Source: JBEBSD01 sp040394475
GTDB lineage: Bacteria; Bacteroidota; Bacteroidia; Cytophagales; Spirosomataceae
Assembly (NCBI GenBank): GCA_040394475.1
Contig: JBEBSD010000080.1
Coordinates: 1 to 28,460, forward strand
DNA: 28,460 bases
Direction: 5' to 3'
The translations under genes were made by a program, and so were the position numbers. Below, piece by piece: positions 8,957 through 16,568 of the stretch (position 1 is the first letter of the stretch; each line of letters opens with the position of its first letter). Below the pieces are notes generated by a model, which saw nothing but the letters and a program-made list of their open reading frames with translations, did no database searches and was not told where the DNA came from.

Positions 8957-9286
8957 ATGGGAGTTACGAAAACAGAAATATTCACCGAGCAGCAAAACCG
9001 CATTGCGGATCTGGCCAAGGCGTTTGCGCATCCGGCACGAGTAGCGATTTTGCAGCTGATTATTGCCCGTAAGGCATGTGTTTGTGGTGACTTGGTGGAT
9101 GAATTGGAACTTGCCCAAGCGACAGTTTCCCAGCACTTGAAGGAGTTAAAACGAATTGGCATTATTCAGGGAGAGATTAACCCACCACGCGTTTGCTATT
9201 GCATTAATCCGCCTGTTTGGGAAGAAGCACGGCAAGCTTTCGGGGCTATATTTGAATCTTTTGAAGCGGTGACCTGCTGCAACTAG
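8957..9286 (+). CDS. arsR: ArsR-family metalloid-responsive repressor
   Basis: A 109-aa winged-helix repressor that should bind DNA without metalloid and release it when As(III) or Sb(III) binds. I chose the ATG at 8957; the six codons before it start with TTG and overlap the -7 element. Residues about 15-90 form the winged helix, with recognition helix around 52-66 (AQATVSQHLKELKR). C41-V-C43 sits at the start of the helix that carries the As(III) site in classic ArsR proteins (CVCDL in the E. coli type, CVCGDL here). Further cysteines at C80, C82, C107 and C108 could complete the site. It is followed by a terminator and then by the two other ars genes in the same direction. Operators lie in front of both units. 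Family assignment is firm; the metal is inferred from the cysteines and the arsC neighbour. Confidence 0.92.
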   Translation: MGVTKTEIFTEQQNRIADLAKAFAHPARVAILQLIIARKACVCGDLVDELELAQATVSQHLKELKRIGIIQGEINPPRVCYCINPPVWEEARQAFGAIFESFEAVTCCN

Positions 9287-9299
9287 GCAGGTATTTTTT
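9272..9299 (+). terminator. Terminator/attenuator at the end of arsR
   Basis: ACCTGC (9272-9277) pairs with GCAGGT (9287-9292) and is followed by a run of seven Ts. The hairpin overlaps the arsR stop codon. It would end or reduce the arsR transcript before the next gene, which has its own operator copy. Confidence 0.55.
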
Positions 9300-9310
9300 T
9301 ATGTATATCA

Positions 9311-9323
9311 ATCGTAATATTAC
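9311..9323. promoter_or_regulatory. Probable ArsR operator 2
   Basis: ATCGTAATATTAC repeats the left 11 bases of operator 1, and its core GTAATATTAC is a perfect 10-bp palindrome. It lies 22 bases before the ATG at 9345. This suggests that the DUF6428-like/arsC unit is controlled by ArsR separately from arsR. No TAnnTTTG element was found next to it. Confidence 0.6.
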
Positions 9324-9344
9324 ATTATAGCGATAAGTTCTGAA

Positions 9345-9902
9345 ATGAATCAATTGAATCCAATGACATGGCTAGCGTTTAAAAGTACGCTTGAACAAAA
9401 TCCTGATTTGCACCTGCAATTCGAATACGAAGCGGGCAAGTTTGTTGATCGCTCGTTTCACATCACCGAGATCAAGCAGGCACCGATTGTCTCGGTGGAC
9501 TGCGGCGGCGTTATGAATACGTGGACAGAAGTGATCGTGCAGCTTTGGGAACCGCCGGTAAAAGAAGCGGATCGTTCGATGCTGGTTAGTAAAGCTCTTA
9601 AAATTGTAAACCTGGTTGAAAAGTCGTTACCGCTGAACCCCAACGCGGTTGCGAAAATCGAATTTGGTAATTCTAAATTCGACACGCGCCAGATGTATCC
9701 GGGAGAATTTGTGACGGAAGGCGATAGCTTCACCGTCAAACTCGTACCGGATTTCACACAGTGCAAAGCACTCTCACGTAACCAGGTATGCACGACATCT
9801 ACGGCAGCGGTCGTCTGTTGTGCGCCATCACCCGGAAAAGAGGAATTGGAGCTAATGGCAGCGGACGGTGCTGCCTGTAAACCAGGCTCAGGCTGCTGCT
9901 AA
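9345..9902 (+). CDS. DUF6428-like protein with Cys-rich tail
   Basis: A 185-aa soluble protein without signal peptide or membrane helix. The middle (about 35-135: SFHITEI, VDCGG, VQLWEP) resembles, from memory, the DUF6428 family found beside arsR and arsC in Bacteroidota; I could not search for it. The striking part is the tail: seven cysteines in the last 46 residues (C140, C149, C158, C159, C178, C184, C185), ending GSGCC, plus C53 in the conserved DCGG. Its place between arsR and arsC, 18 bases before arsC and under its own operator copy, suggests a role in handling arsenite or another thiophilic metal, for example binding or delivery. That is inference; no function is established to my knowledge. 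Confidence 0.85.
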   Translation: MNQLNPMTWLAFKSTLEQNPDLHLQFEYEAGKFVDRSFHITEIKQAPIVSVDCGGVMNTWTEVIVQLWEPPVKEADRSMLVSKALKIVNLVEKSLPLNPNAVAKIEFGNSKFDTRQMYPGEFVTEGDSFTVKLVPDFTQCKALSRNQVCTTSTAAVVCCAPSPGKEELELMAADGAACKPGSGCC

Positions 9903-9920
9903 GCATTCATCAAGCATAAT

Positions 9921-10334
9921 ATGAAAAAAATACTAGTTCTATGCACGGGCAATTCCGCCCGTAGCCAAATGGCACAAGGTTATTTGCAGCATTTTGCAGG
10001 TGACCGCGCAGAAGTTTACAGCGCCGGTGTTAACCCCAAAGGAGTTGATCCGGTTGCTATCCAGGTCATGACCGAAGAGGGAATTGATATCTCGCACCAC
10101 ACTTCGAACCATGCCGATGAATATACCGGCACTGCGTTTGATTATATAATTACGGTTTGCGACAACGCACGGGAGCGATGCCCTTACTTCCCGTCAGCCG
10201 GCCAATTGATCCACCAAAACTTTTCGGATCCCGGGCATACACCAGGGGAAGATCTTATAAGCTCATTTCGAAGAATACGCGATGAGATCAAGGAATTTAG
10301 CCGCGAGTTTATCAATCAGAAACTATCTGTATAA
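9921..10334 (+). CDS. arsC: Arsenate reductase, thioredoxin-coupled type
   Basis: A 137-aa cytoplasmic enzyme of the low-molecular-weight tyrosine phosphatase fold that reduces arsenate to arsenite. The P-loop is C8-TGNSA-R14 (CX5R), followed by S15. The thioredoxin-type redox cascade is present as C80 and C87 (VCDNARERCPYF), and the general acid Asp is D103 in FSDPG. Length is normal for the family (about 130-140). It begins 18 bases after the DUF6428-like gene, so the two are probably cotranscribed, and it is followed by an intrinsic terminator. No arsenite exporter (acr3 or arsB) follows, which is unusual because reduction without export makes the more toxic form. Confidence 0.94.
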   Translation: MKKILVLCTGNSARSQMAQGYLQHFAGDRAEVYSAGVNPKGVDPVAIQVMTEEGIDISHHTSNHADEYTGTAFDYIITVCDNARERCPYFPSAGQLIHQNFSDPGHTPGEDLISSFRRIRDEIKEFSREFINQKLSV

Positions 10335-10370
10335 TGGCTACAGGGTTTGCCCTTGCGCGATAATCATTTC

Positions 10371-10388
10371 ATCCCTTCGGGATTTTTT
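10371..10388 (+). terminator. Intrinsic terminator after arsC
   Basis: ATCCC-TTC-GGGAT forms a 5-bp stem with a 3-base loop and runs directly into six Ts, 37 bases after the arsC stop. Confidence 0.6.
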
Positions 10389-10559
10389 CATTTTATGTGT
10401 CCGTTGTCTTAACAGCACCGGGTTGCCGGTCCACGGATTGACGGAGCGTCTCAGGTTATTTTTCTCCGTGTTTTTACCTCTGTGCCCTCCCCGTGTTACT
10501 TTTCCAGGTTTCCACGAGTCGCTGATTGCTATTACAAGTATGTGAATTAAAGGGTTATG

Positions 10560-10591
10560 AAAAAAAATAGGATTTTCTCTCGAAAATCCTA
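10560..10591 (-). terminator. Intrinsic terminator after tRNA-Arg
   Basis: On the minus strand TAGGATTTTC and GAAAATCCTA form a perfect 10-bp stem with a 4-base loop, followed by eight Ts. It starts five bases behind the tRNA 3' end. Confidence 0.85.
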
Positions 10592-10595
10592 TCTG

Positions 10596-10667
10596 TGCAC
10601 CCGAAGGGATTCGAACCCCTATCGGTGGTACCGGAAACCACAATTCTATCCATTGAACTACGGGTGC
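10596..10667 (-). tRNA. tRNA-Arg (anticodon CCG)
   Basis: A complete 72-base cloverleaf on the minus strand. The acceptor GCACCCG pairs with CGGGTGC, discriminator A. D-arm GTTC/GAAT has an 8-base loop. The anticodon stem GTGGT/ACCAC encloses TTCCGGT, giving anticodon CCG for the Arg codon CGG. T-arm AGGGG/CCCTT encloses TTCGAAT. CCA is not encoded (CAG follows). It has its own promoter and terminator and stands alone between convergent arsC and the Nudix gene's 3' side. Confidence 0.95.
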
Positions 10668-10678
10668 ATATCGGGCTG

Positions 10679-10686
10679 CAAATATA
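10679..10686 (-). promoter_or_regulatory. TAnnTTTG promoter of tRNA-Arg
   Basis: On the minus strand this reads TATATTTG, a full -7 match. It would start transcription about seven bases before the mature 5' end of the tRNA, a normal short leader. No clear -33 element is seen. Confidence 0.5.
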
Positions 10687-10756
10687 GTGGTTAAAATAAA
10701 TTTAGCGAAGCCCGACTCGAAAATTATTTCTGGAATCCATTAATGAAATGACTAAA

Positions 10757-11425
10757 TCACAGATCCTGAAGCAGTTCCCAGTCCTGTACATGCTTCAGAT
10801 AAAGAAAGCAATGCAGCAGGCCGTTCGTGTTGCGGATGCGCTGATAGGCTTCCGCAAACGGAGCCACGTAGGTAACAATGACTTCATTCTCAGAGGCTTC
10901 TCCACGCGGCTGTCCGTGCAGCGCCCGGATGGCTTCGGCAGGCAGCTCCAGTTCGCAAAACAACAGGTACATGGCCTCGTCACTGGTTGCAGTGGTCGGG
11001 AAATAGGGTTGGTCCGGATTCAGGTGGACCAGCTGGCTGCGCGTGATGCGGATGCCGGTTTCTTCCCAAACCTCCCGGATCGCTACCGCATAAGGGTCGG
11101 CTTCCGAATCAAGCATTCCTGCGGGATGCTCGTATGTAACGGATCCGTCGCAAATCCGCCGCTGCCGGACCAGAAGGAGGTGCTTTTTCTTGGTTTGGGC
11201 GTCAATCAGGCAAACCAATATGCCCACGACTTCTCCTTTAATAAAACAAAGTGGCAGGAGTTTAGTCCCCTCCGGAGAAGTAGCATCAGCGTTCACCAGG
11301 GCAAATAACAGCTCGCCCCGGGCAGTATACTTGCTGTAAAGCGCTTCAATAGCATGAACGGTATTGCCGTTCTCTTCCAGCTTGTTTTTCCAGAGCCGGA
11401 GTTTATACGTATCCGAAAGGCTCAT
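10757..11425 (-). CDS. Nudix hydrolase (ADP-ribose pyrophosphatase-like)
   Basis: A 222-aa cytoplasmic enzyme expected to hydrolyse a nucleoside diphosphate linked to another group; NDP-sugars or ADP-ribose are the likely class, but the substrate cannot be read from sequence. The Nudix box runs from G103 to I125 with the core REVWEETGI (R117, E118, E121, E122, G124). The first Glu of the GX5EX7REUXEEXGU pattern is Ala (A109), with a Glu one place earlier (E108). An N-terminal extension of about 60 residues precedes the fold. Its ATG follows the stop of the upstream gene with no base between (TAA then ATG), so the two are almost certainly cotranscribed and translationally coupled. It is convergent with the tRNA's upstream side. 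Confidence 0.88.
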   Translation of the reverse strand: MSLSDTYKLRLWKNKLEENGNTVHAIEALYSKYTARGELLFALVNADATSPEGTKLLPLCFIKGEVVGILVCLIDAQTKKKHLLLVRQRRICDGSVTYEHPAGMLDSEADPYAVAIREVWEETGIRITRSQLVHLNPDQPYFPTTATSDEAMYLLFCELELPAEAIRALHGQPRGEASENEVIVTYVAPFAEAYQRIRNTNGLLHCFLYLKHVQDWELLQDL

Positions 11426-12124
11426 TTAATTGGGGATGTGAAACGAAAGGGCAACAAACGGCATCCGGTAGTCGGTGTAAAAACGACGCTGCCCGTGGTT
11501 CAGTTTCTCTTCCGTGGCAAAAGAGACGTTGGTAAGCATATATCCTATTTTAACGCCAATTTCGGGATTGAACCAAAAACGCAGGTATACCTGGCTTTGC
11601 CCGTTGTTCCGCTTCCAGATCAGCGGCGCGGTACTGAGGATTTGCGGGTAGGTGCCGATCAGGGTATTGTGATAGGTTTCCATCGAATCGGTTGCGGAAG
11701 CCAGATCGGTTATTTTATAAAGCCCTTTCTTGGTGTTTCCAAAAGCGATATTCAAAAGATCCAGGTTGCCGCCGATTTCCACTTTGGGGTCAAGATACAC
11801 GCTGAGGGAGATTCCGAAAGCGGCAGAAACCGTGCGGATTTTACCCATTTCGAGTAAATCTTCTGAAACAGGATTACCCAATGTTTTTAGGCCGGGAGGA
11901 TTGTTGGCAAGCAGACTGGTAAAGTGTCCTGTCCATCCGATTCCCAGCCAGGGCGCCCGGTCAAACCGGAGATTTTGATAATAGGTGACTGACGGCGTCC
12001 AGGCCGAGCTGCTGAAACCCGTTCCTATATCAACACCATAATTAACTCTGGAAATGCGTTGTGCATTGGTTTGGGAAATGGTAACTACTATCAGGAGAAA
12101 AAAACAGTATTTCGATAAGTTCAT
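11426..12124 (-). CDS. Exported protein, probable small outer-membrane beta-barrel
   Basis: A 232-aa protein of unknown function. Residues 1-21 are a clear signal peptide (FFLLIVVTISQTNAQ). The remainder alternates aromatic and small residues (VDIGTGFSS, SVTYYQNL, LGIGWTGHF, SVYLDPKVEIGG, VYLRFWFNP) in the manner of an eight- to ten-strand outer-membrane barrel and ends in SFHIPN, close to the aromatic C-terminus of such proteins. I do not recognise a named family. It is cotranscribed with the Nudix gene that starts immediately after its stop. It follows glgB by 44 bases and may be in the same transcript. Confidence 0.75.
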   Translation of the reverse strand: MNLSKYCFFLLIVVTISQTNAQRISRVNYGVDIGTGFSSSAWTPSVTYYQNLRFDRAPWLGIGWTGHFTSLLANNPPGLKTLGNPVSEDLLEMGKIRTVSAAFGISLSVYLDPKVEIGGNLDLLNIAFGNTKKGLYKITDLASATDSMETYHNTLIGTYPQILSTAPLIWKRNNGQSQVYLRFWFNPEIGVKIGYMLTNVSFATEEKLNHGQRRFYTDYRMPFVALSFHIPN

Positions 12125-12168
12125 AATAAGATTCTGCCGTACGGGGGCTACAATTTATTTAAGATGCC

Positions 12169-14154
12169 TCACTGGTTAGCACTATTTCTTTTTAAAACAA
12201 CTGCCCCTAACGGAGGGAGTCTGACCGGCATTGACCACTTTTTGCCATGCCAGAGTTTTTCTTCGGGCTGAATCGTTTCCGGGTTCAGCCTGTCGCTGCC
12301 GAAGAACTCGGCACGGTCACTATTGAAAATTTCGTGCCACTGACCACCCGCATGAACGCCTATGCGATAATTTTCCCGGGGAACAGGGGTGAGATTGAGC
12401 ACAATGATGGTATGGTCCGCTTCTTCCCGCCCTTTACGGGTATAAATCAAGACTGAATTTTCACGGTCCTGGGTATCGATCCATTCGAAACCTTCCGGAG
12501 AAAAACTGTATTCATAAAGCGAAGGCTCCGACTTGTACAATTCATTCAACGCTTTTACACAGTTGGCCAGCCCCCGGTGGGGTGCGGTCTCCAGGAGGTG
12601 CCAGTCCAGGCTTTGCTGAAAATTCCATTCCTGCCATTGTCCGAATTCCCCGCCCATAAAAACCAGCTTCGTGCCCGGGTGGGTAAACATATAGGCAAAC
12701 AGCAGGCGCAAATTGGCAAATTTCTGCCAGGCGTCTCCCGGCATTTTATCCAGAAGCGATTTTTTACCATACACCACCTCATCGTGAGAGAGCGGCAGGA
12801 GGAAATTTTCCGAGAAAGCATACACGGTGCTGAAGGTCAGCTGGTCCTGGTGCCATTTCCGGAAAGCCGCATCCTTTTCGAAGTACTTCAAGGTATCGTT
12901 CATCCAGCCCATCATCCATTTCATCCCGAAGCCCAGCCCGCCGACGTAGGTCGGGCGGGATACCCCCGGAAAGGCGGTTGACTCTTCTGCGATGGTCTGT
13001 ACGTCGGGAAATACCGTGTATACGGCCAGGTTCATTTCTTTGAGGAACCCGATCGCTTCCAGGTTTTCGCGGCCGCCAAACGGGTTGGGAATCCATTCAC
13101 CGGCTTTCCGCGAGTAATCAAGGTAAAGCATCGACGCAACAGCGTCGACCCGGAGCCCGTCGGCATGATAGCGGTCGAGCCAAAACAGCGCATTGCTGAT
13201 CAGGAAGGAGCGTATTTCATGGCGTCCATAATTGAAAATATAACTTTTCCAGTCGGGGTGGTAACCCAGCCTGGGGTCTTCATGTTCATATAGGGCGGTT
13301 CCGTCAAAGCGGAACAAGCCGTGCAAATCTCCGGGAAAATGGCTGGGAACCCAGTCGAGCAGTACGCCGATCCCTGCGACATGCAGCTGGTCGATCAGGT
13401 ACATGAGTTCCTGAGGGGTTCCGTTTCTGGAAGAGCAGGAAAAATAGCCCGTGATCTGATAACCCCAGGAAGGAGGGTAGGGGTGCTCCATCACCGGCAT
13501 GAATTCCACGTGAGTAAAGCCCATATCCTTTACATAGGGTACCAGCCGTGCAGCAATCTCTTTCCAGGTAAGATGCCTTCCCGGGTCGGCGGGATCGCGG
13601 TTCCAGGAGTCCAGGTGGACTTCGTAAACGGACATCGGTGCATTCAGTGCATTTTTCGGACCCCGGGTTGCCATCCATTCGGTATCCTGCCACTCATAAT
13701 ACGTATCTCTGACGATACTGGCGGTCCGGGGAGCTACTTCGGTCCAGAAAGCAAAGGGGTCGGATTTCTCAAGATGGATGCCGTTGAGCGCAACCAGGGC
13801 ATATTTGTAAACCTCATTTACCCCGACATGCGGTATCCAGGTTTCCCAGATGCCCGACCCGTCCCAGCGTACTTGCATCGGGTGGGCCTCCCGGTTCCAG
13901 CCATTGAAATTGCCGATGACCGAAAGATGGGCGGCGTTGGGAGCCCAAACGGCAAAATAGGTGCCGACAGTTCCCTGGTATTCCATCACATGAGCCCCCA
14001 GCTTGTCATAGAGCGTATAATGTTTCCCCTCTTTGAACAGGTGTATGTCGAAGTCGGAAAAACGGCTCAGGGGCCCTGTTTCGGTGGAAGACTCCACAGC
14101 CGGAGGGCGGCTGTCAGCAGACTGATTAGGGGAACCGGTGGTTTTTTTAGCCAT
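12169..14154 (-). CDS. glgB: 1,4-alpha-glucan (glycogen) branching enzyme, GH13
   Basis: A cytoplasmic enzyme that makes alpha-1,6 branches in glycogen. I start at the ATG at 14154 (661 aa, MAKKTTGSPN); the 18 codons before it would need TTG. A low-complexity tail of about 30 residues is followed by a CBM48 domain (YFAVWAPNAAHLSVIGNFNG), the GH13 barrel and a C-terminal beta domain. The catalytic residues are visible: nucleophile D337 (DGLRVDAVASMLY), acid E390 (AEESTAFPGVSRP) and transition-state Asp D458 (PLSHDEVVYGK). Length is normal for the form with one N-terminal module. No glgA or glgC lies in the window, so it stands apart from other glycogen genes here. It begins about 110 bases after the thioredoxin-fold gene ends and may have its own promoter. 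Confidence 0.95.
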   Translation of the reverse strand: MAKKTTGSPNQSADSRPPAVESSTETGPLSRFSDFDIHLFKEGKHYTLYDKLGAHVMEYQGTVGTYFAVWAPNAAHLSVIGNFNGWNREAHPMQVRWDGSGIWETWIPHVGVNEVYKYALVALNGIHLEKSDPFAFWTEVAPRTASIVRDTYYEWQDTEWMATRGPKNALNAPMSVYEVHLDSWNRDPADPGRHLTWKEIAARLVPYVKDMGFTHVEFMPVMEHPYPPSWGYQITGYFSCSSRNGTPQELMYLIDQLHVAGIGVLLDWVPSHFPGDLHGLFRFDGTALYEHEDPRLGYHPDWKSYIFNYGRHEIRSFLISNALFWLDRYHADGLRVDAVASMLYLDYSRKAGEWIPNPFGGRENLEAIGFLKEMNLAVYTVFPDVQTIAEESTAFPGVSRPTYVGGLGFGMKWMMGWMNDTLKYFEKDAAFRKWHQDQLTFSTVYAFSENFLLPLSHDEVVYGKKSLLDKMPGDAWQKFANLRLLFAYMFTHPGTKLVFMGGEFGQWQEWNFQQSLDWHLLETAPHRGLANCVKALNELYKSEPSLYEYSFSPEGFEWIDTQDRENSVLIYTRKGREEADHTIIVLNLTPVPRENYRIGVHAGGQWHEIFNSDRAEFFGSDRLNPETIQPEEKLWHGKKWSMPVRLPPLGAVVLKRNSANQ

Positions 14155-14264
14155 TGTGCACTTAGTGGAGTATCGGATGAAATGATTGCTTTCGGATATG
14201 ATTGTCAAAAGTTATTGATATCTGCCCTGTTATCCAAAGAAATGATGGGAAATTCATATCCTGA

Positions 14265-15968
14265 TCAATTGGTCCGGGCGGCGGTAATGGCTTTTACGAC
14301 TTCTTCCGCATACTCGGGAGAAGGGGCATTCCGGCTATGGAACCGGCCGTTAGGTTTAATAATGTAATAGGTGGCAGGGATACTGGTGTACCGTAAGCCC
14401 AGCTGCATGACCTGCAGGGAATTCATGAAGAGGTGAGTCCCCTCAAGATGATGCCTGGCAATGTATTGTTTCCATAAGGCCCGCTCTTCTTCGTTGTTGA
14501 CGAAATCGGTGTCCTGGGGGCGATCCGGGTCGGAAATATGCAGATAAAGGAAAACCACGTCGGGGGGGAGCTGCTGCCTGAGAAATGCGAGGTAGCTGAG
14601 ATCCCGCCGGCTTTTTTCGTTGAAAAGGTCCCAGTTAATAAAGTAGACCGGCTTGCCCGCATAGAGTTTTTGAATACTTTCCAGCCAGAATTTGCCATTT
14701 TCGTCACTTTCCGTAACGAAAATATGAGGTAATACTTCCTCCGGAACCTTGCCCGGTTTGGCATTTTGAAGGATGAAAATATCACTGCTGTCCCGGGTCT
14801 CCAGCACAACCAGTTCTTCCAGCGACTGTTTTATGGAACGATTAAACAGATCTTTCTGAAGATGAGTGTGCAGCAGGCGCTGGTCCTTTACCGGAAATGA
14901 GTAAAAACGGCCGACCAGTGTGGCCGCTGTCAGGAACGCTGCCGGGTTGCCGTCGGAGAGTTCCCGATATACCTGGACATCCCGTTCGAAGCCGGTGATA
15001 ACGGTCAGGTCCCGACTGCCGCGCTGATAGAGGCGGCTCAGGAAATCCATTTCTGCTTTGTCAGCATTCCGTTTTTCAATAATGAGGTTCAGTTTATCTA
15101 TTTCATGCTGCTCCAGGGCTCCCACATGGTCTTTAACCAGCCGGGCAATTTTCTCTACCGTCAGGGTGTTAGTCCTGCGGGGATTGTTTCTCAATTGCTG
15201 CTGGGCCTGCCGTTCCATGTACTCCAGGTAACGGCTGGCGCGTGTCACCTTCTGATACGTGAGCGGGAAAGCCACCAGGCCCCGCACATCGACTTCGTCA
15301 CTGCCGGTGAGGACAATTTCATTTCCCAGAGCATATTCCATGAGCAGCGTAGCCTGTTCGTCTTCTACTATCGACCGGACCCATTGCGTGAGTTCATCGG
15401 CCTGCTTTCCCTGCCCGGCCATCGTGCTGAGTACACTGAGCCGGAGGTTTCCCCGCGCTAAAAGATCCTGTTTCGCTGCCTGCAGGGAGCGGCTCCAGAA
15501 CGTATTGAAAAAATCGGCTCCCAGGGCTTTGTTGGCGGCGAACAGGCGCGCTTCTTCGGCCAGGTACTCCGGGTAAAGGTTGTTGGCCCGGGCATTGACT
15601 CCCTCAAAGCGAAATAGCCGGGCGGTCTTGAAAACAGAATCGGCGTCAAAGCGGATGGTAAGGGTTCCTTTGCTTGCCAGAAAAGTAGCAAATACTTTCC
15701 CGCCGTAATCCAGGTACATCTCCTCCTGTTGAAAAATGAGGGGCATGGCTATCCTGAAGCTGCCATCTGCCTGTATGGCGGCATTTCTGGAAAGTTCGGA
15801 TTGCGGCTGAAGAATGTTGTTCCGGGAAAAGGTAACGACCGGGGCCTCCCGGTAACGCTGGCCGGTAAGGTTCTCGATATGGCCGGTAATTACCACGGAA
15901 TCCTGCTGACAGGTACCGGAAGTAGCGACCAGCAACGAGGCAGCTAATAGAAAAGCAAAACGAATCAT
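14265..15968 (-). CDS. Exported thioredoxin-fold protein without cysteines
   Basis: A protein of 567 aa from the ATG at 15968; the longer frame to 16025 adds 19 residues before the signal peptide and lies against nuoC. Residues 1-20 are a signal peptide (MIRFAFLLAASLLVATSG). The N-terminal part (about 24-130) looks like the DUF4369-type beta domain often found before TlpA-like thioredoxin domains in Bacteroidota, followed by a long helical middle. Residues about 430-560 have the TlpA shape (KPVYFINWDLF, VVFLYLHISD, TSIPATYYIIKPNG with the cis-Pro loop), but the CxxC site is replaced by DLFNEK. The only Cys is in the signal region, and it does not form a good lipobox. It cannot be a thiol oxidoreductase; a scaffold or binding role is possible. 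It lies 69 bases after nuoC. Confidence 0.75.
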   Translation of the reverse strand: MIRFAFLLAASLLVATSGTCQQDSVVITGHIENLTGQRYREAPVVTFSRNNILQPQSELSRNAAIQADGSFRIAMPLIFQQEEMYLDYGGKVFATFLASKGTLTIRFDADSVFKTARLFRFEGVNARANNLYPEYLAEEARLFAANKALGADFFNTFWSRSLQAAKQDLLARGNLRLSVLSTMAGQGKQADELTQWVRSIVEDEQATLLMEYALGNEIVLTGSDEVDVRGLVAFPLTYQKVTRASRYLEYMERQAQQQLRNNPRRTNTLTVEKIARLVKDHVGALEQHEIDKLNLIIEKRNADKAEMDFLSRLYQRGSRDLTVITGFERDVQVYRELSDGNPAAFLTAATLVGRFYSFPVKDQRLLHTHLQKDLFNRSIKQSLEELVVLETRDSSDIFILQNAKPGKVPEEVLPHIFVTESDENGKFWLESIQKLYAGKPVYFINWDLFNEKSRRDLSYLAFLRQQLPPDVVFLYLHISDPDRPQDTDFVNNEEERALWKQYIARHHLEGTHLFMNSLQVMQLGLRYTSIPATYYIIKPNGRFHSRNAPSPEYAEEVVKAITAARTN

Positions 15969-16037
15969 AGGTCTGATCTGGTTCCAACAAAGAGGAAAAA
16001 TACGTGCTTCGGGGCAACAATGCAAACGGGAAATAGC

Positions 16038-16568
16038 TTAATTTTCTAATCCGGGGTCGTCCCGGTCCTCGTATCTGACCCGGATTCCATGATAAAGTTC
16101 TTGCTCGGTATAATCTTTCCGGAGCGGATGCCCCTCCCAGTCTTCGGGTAACAGGATGCGCCGCAAATCCGGATGACCGCTGAAGGTAATACCCATTAAG
16201 TCAAACGCTTCCCGCTCATGCCAGTCGGCGGTACGCCAGATATGACTGACCGTGGGAACAACGGGAAGGGGCTCGCCGGGAGCATTCCGGGGGAGCAGTG
16301 TCTTCAGTACCAGCCGGTGTCCGTAGGGAATGGAATTGAGATGATAGAGCACTTCCAGCGTCCCTTTTTCCGGACCGTTGTCGACGGCGGTAATGCAGGC
16401 CAGGTAATCGAAGTAGCAGGAAGGATGTTCGAACAGTACCCTGCATACGGCAGGCAGGGAGTCGGTCGCTATCACCAGGTAAGGCTGTAACACATCGGTT
16501 GTGCGTTCCGTAATGACCTGCTCGTCAAACTGTTCTGAAAGTAAACTGGCGATCTGGTCAAAAGTCAT
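16038..16568 (-). CDS. nuoC: NADH-quinone oxidoreductase subunit C
   Basis: A 176-aa peripheral-arm subunit of complex I (the 30-kDa subunit), located on the cytoplasmic face of the membrane. The family signature is clear: HEREAFDLMGITFSGHPDLR followed by RILLPEDWEGHPLRKDY. It is a stand-alone NuoC, not the NuoCD fusion. Its ATG overlaps the nuoB stop by four bases (ATGA), which indicates translational coupling. The gene normally following, nuoD, is absent; the next gene is a thioredoxin-fold protein. Confidence 0.95.
   Translation of the reverse strand: MTFDQIASLLSEQFDEQVITERTTDVLQPYLVIATDSLPAVCRVLFEHPSCYFDYLACITAVDNGPEKGTLEVLYHLNSIPYGHRLVLKTLLPRNAPGEPLPVVPTVSHIWRTADWHEREAFDLMGITFSGHPDLRRILLPEDWEGHPLRKDYTEQELYHGIRVRYEDRDDPGLEN

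Noticed and set aside
10338..10643. 101-codon minus-strand frame across the arsC terminator, tRNA terminator and part of tRNA-Arg
   Set aside because: It overlaps a certain tRNA and two hairpins, and has no recognisable content.
13321..14367. 348-codon plus-strand frame opposite glgB
   Set aside because: It is antisense to glgB, whose catalytic motifs are all intact; no family content in the shadow.
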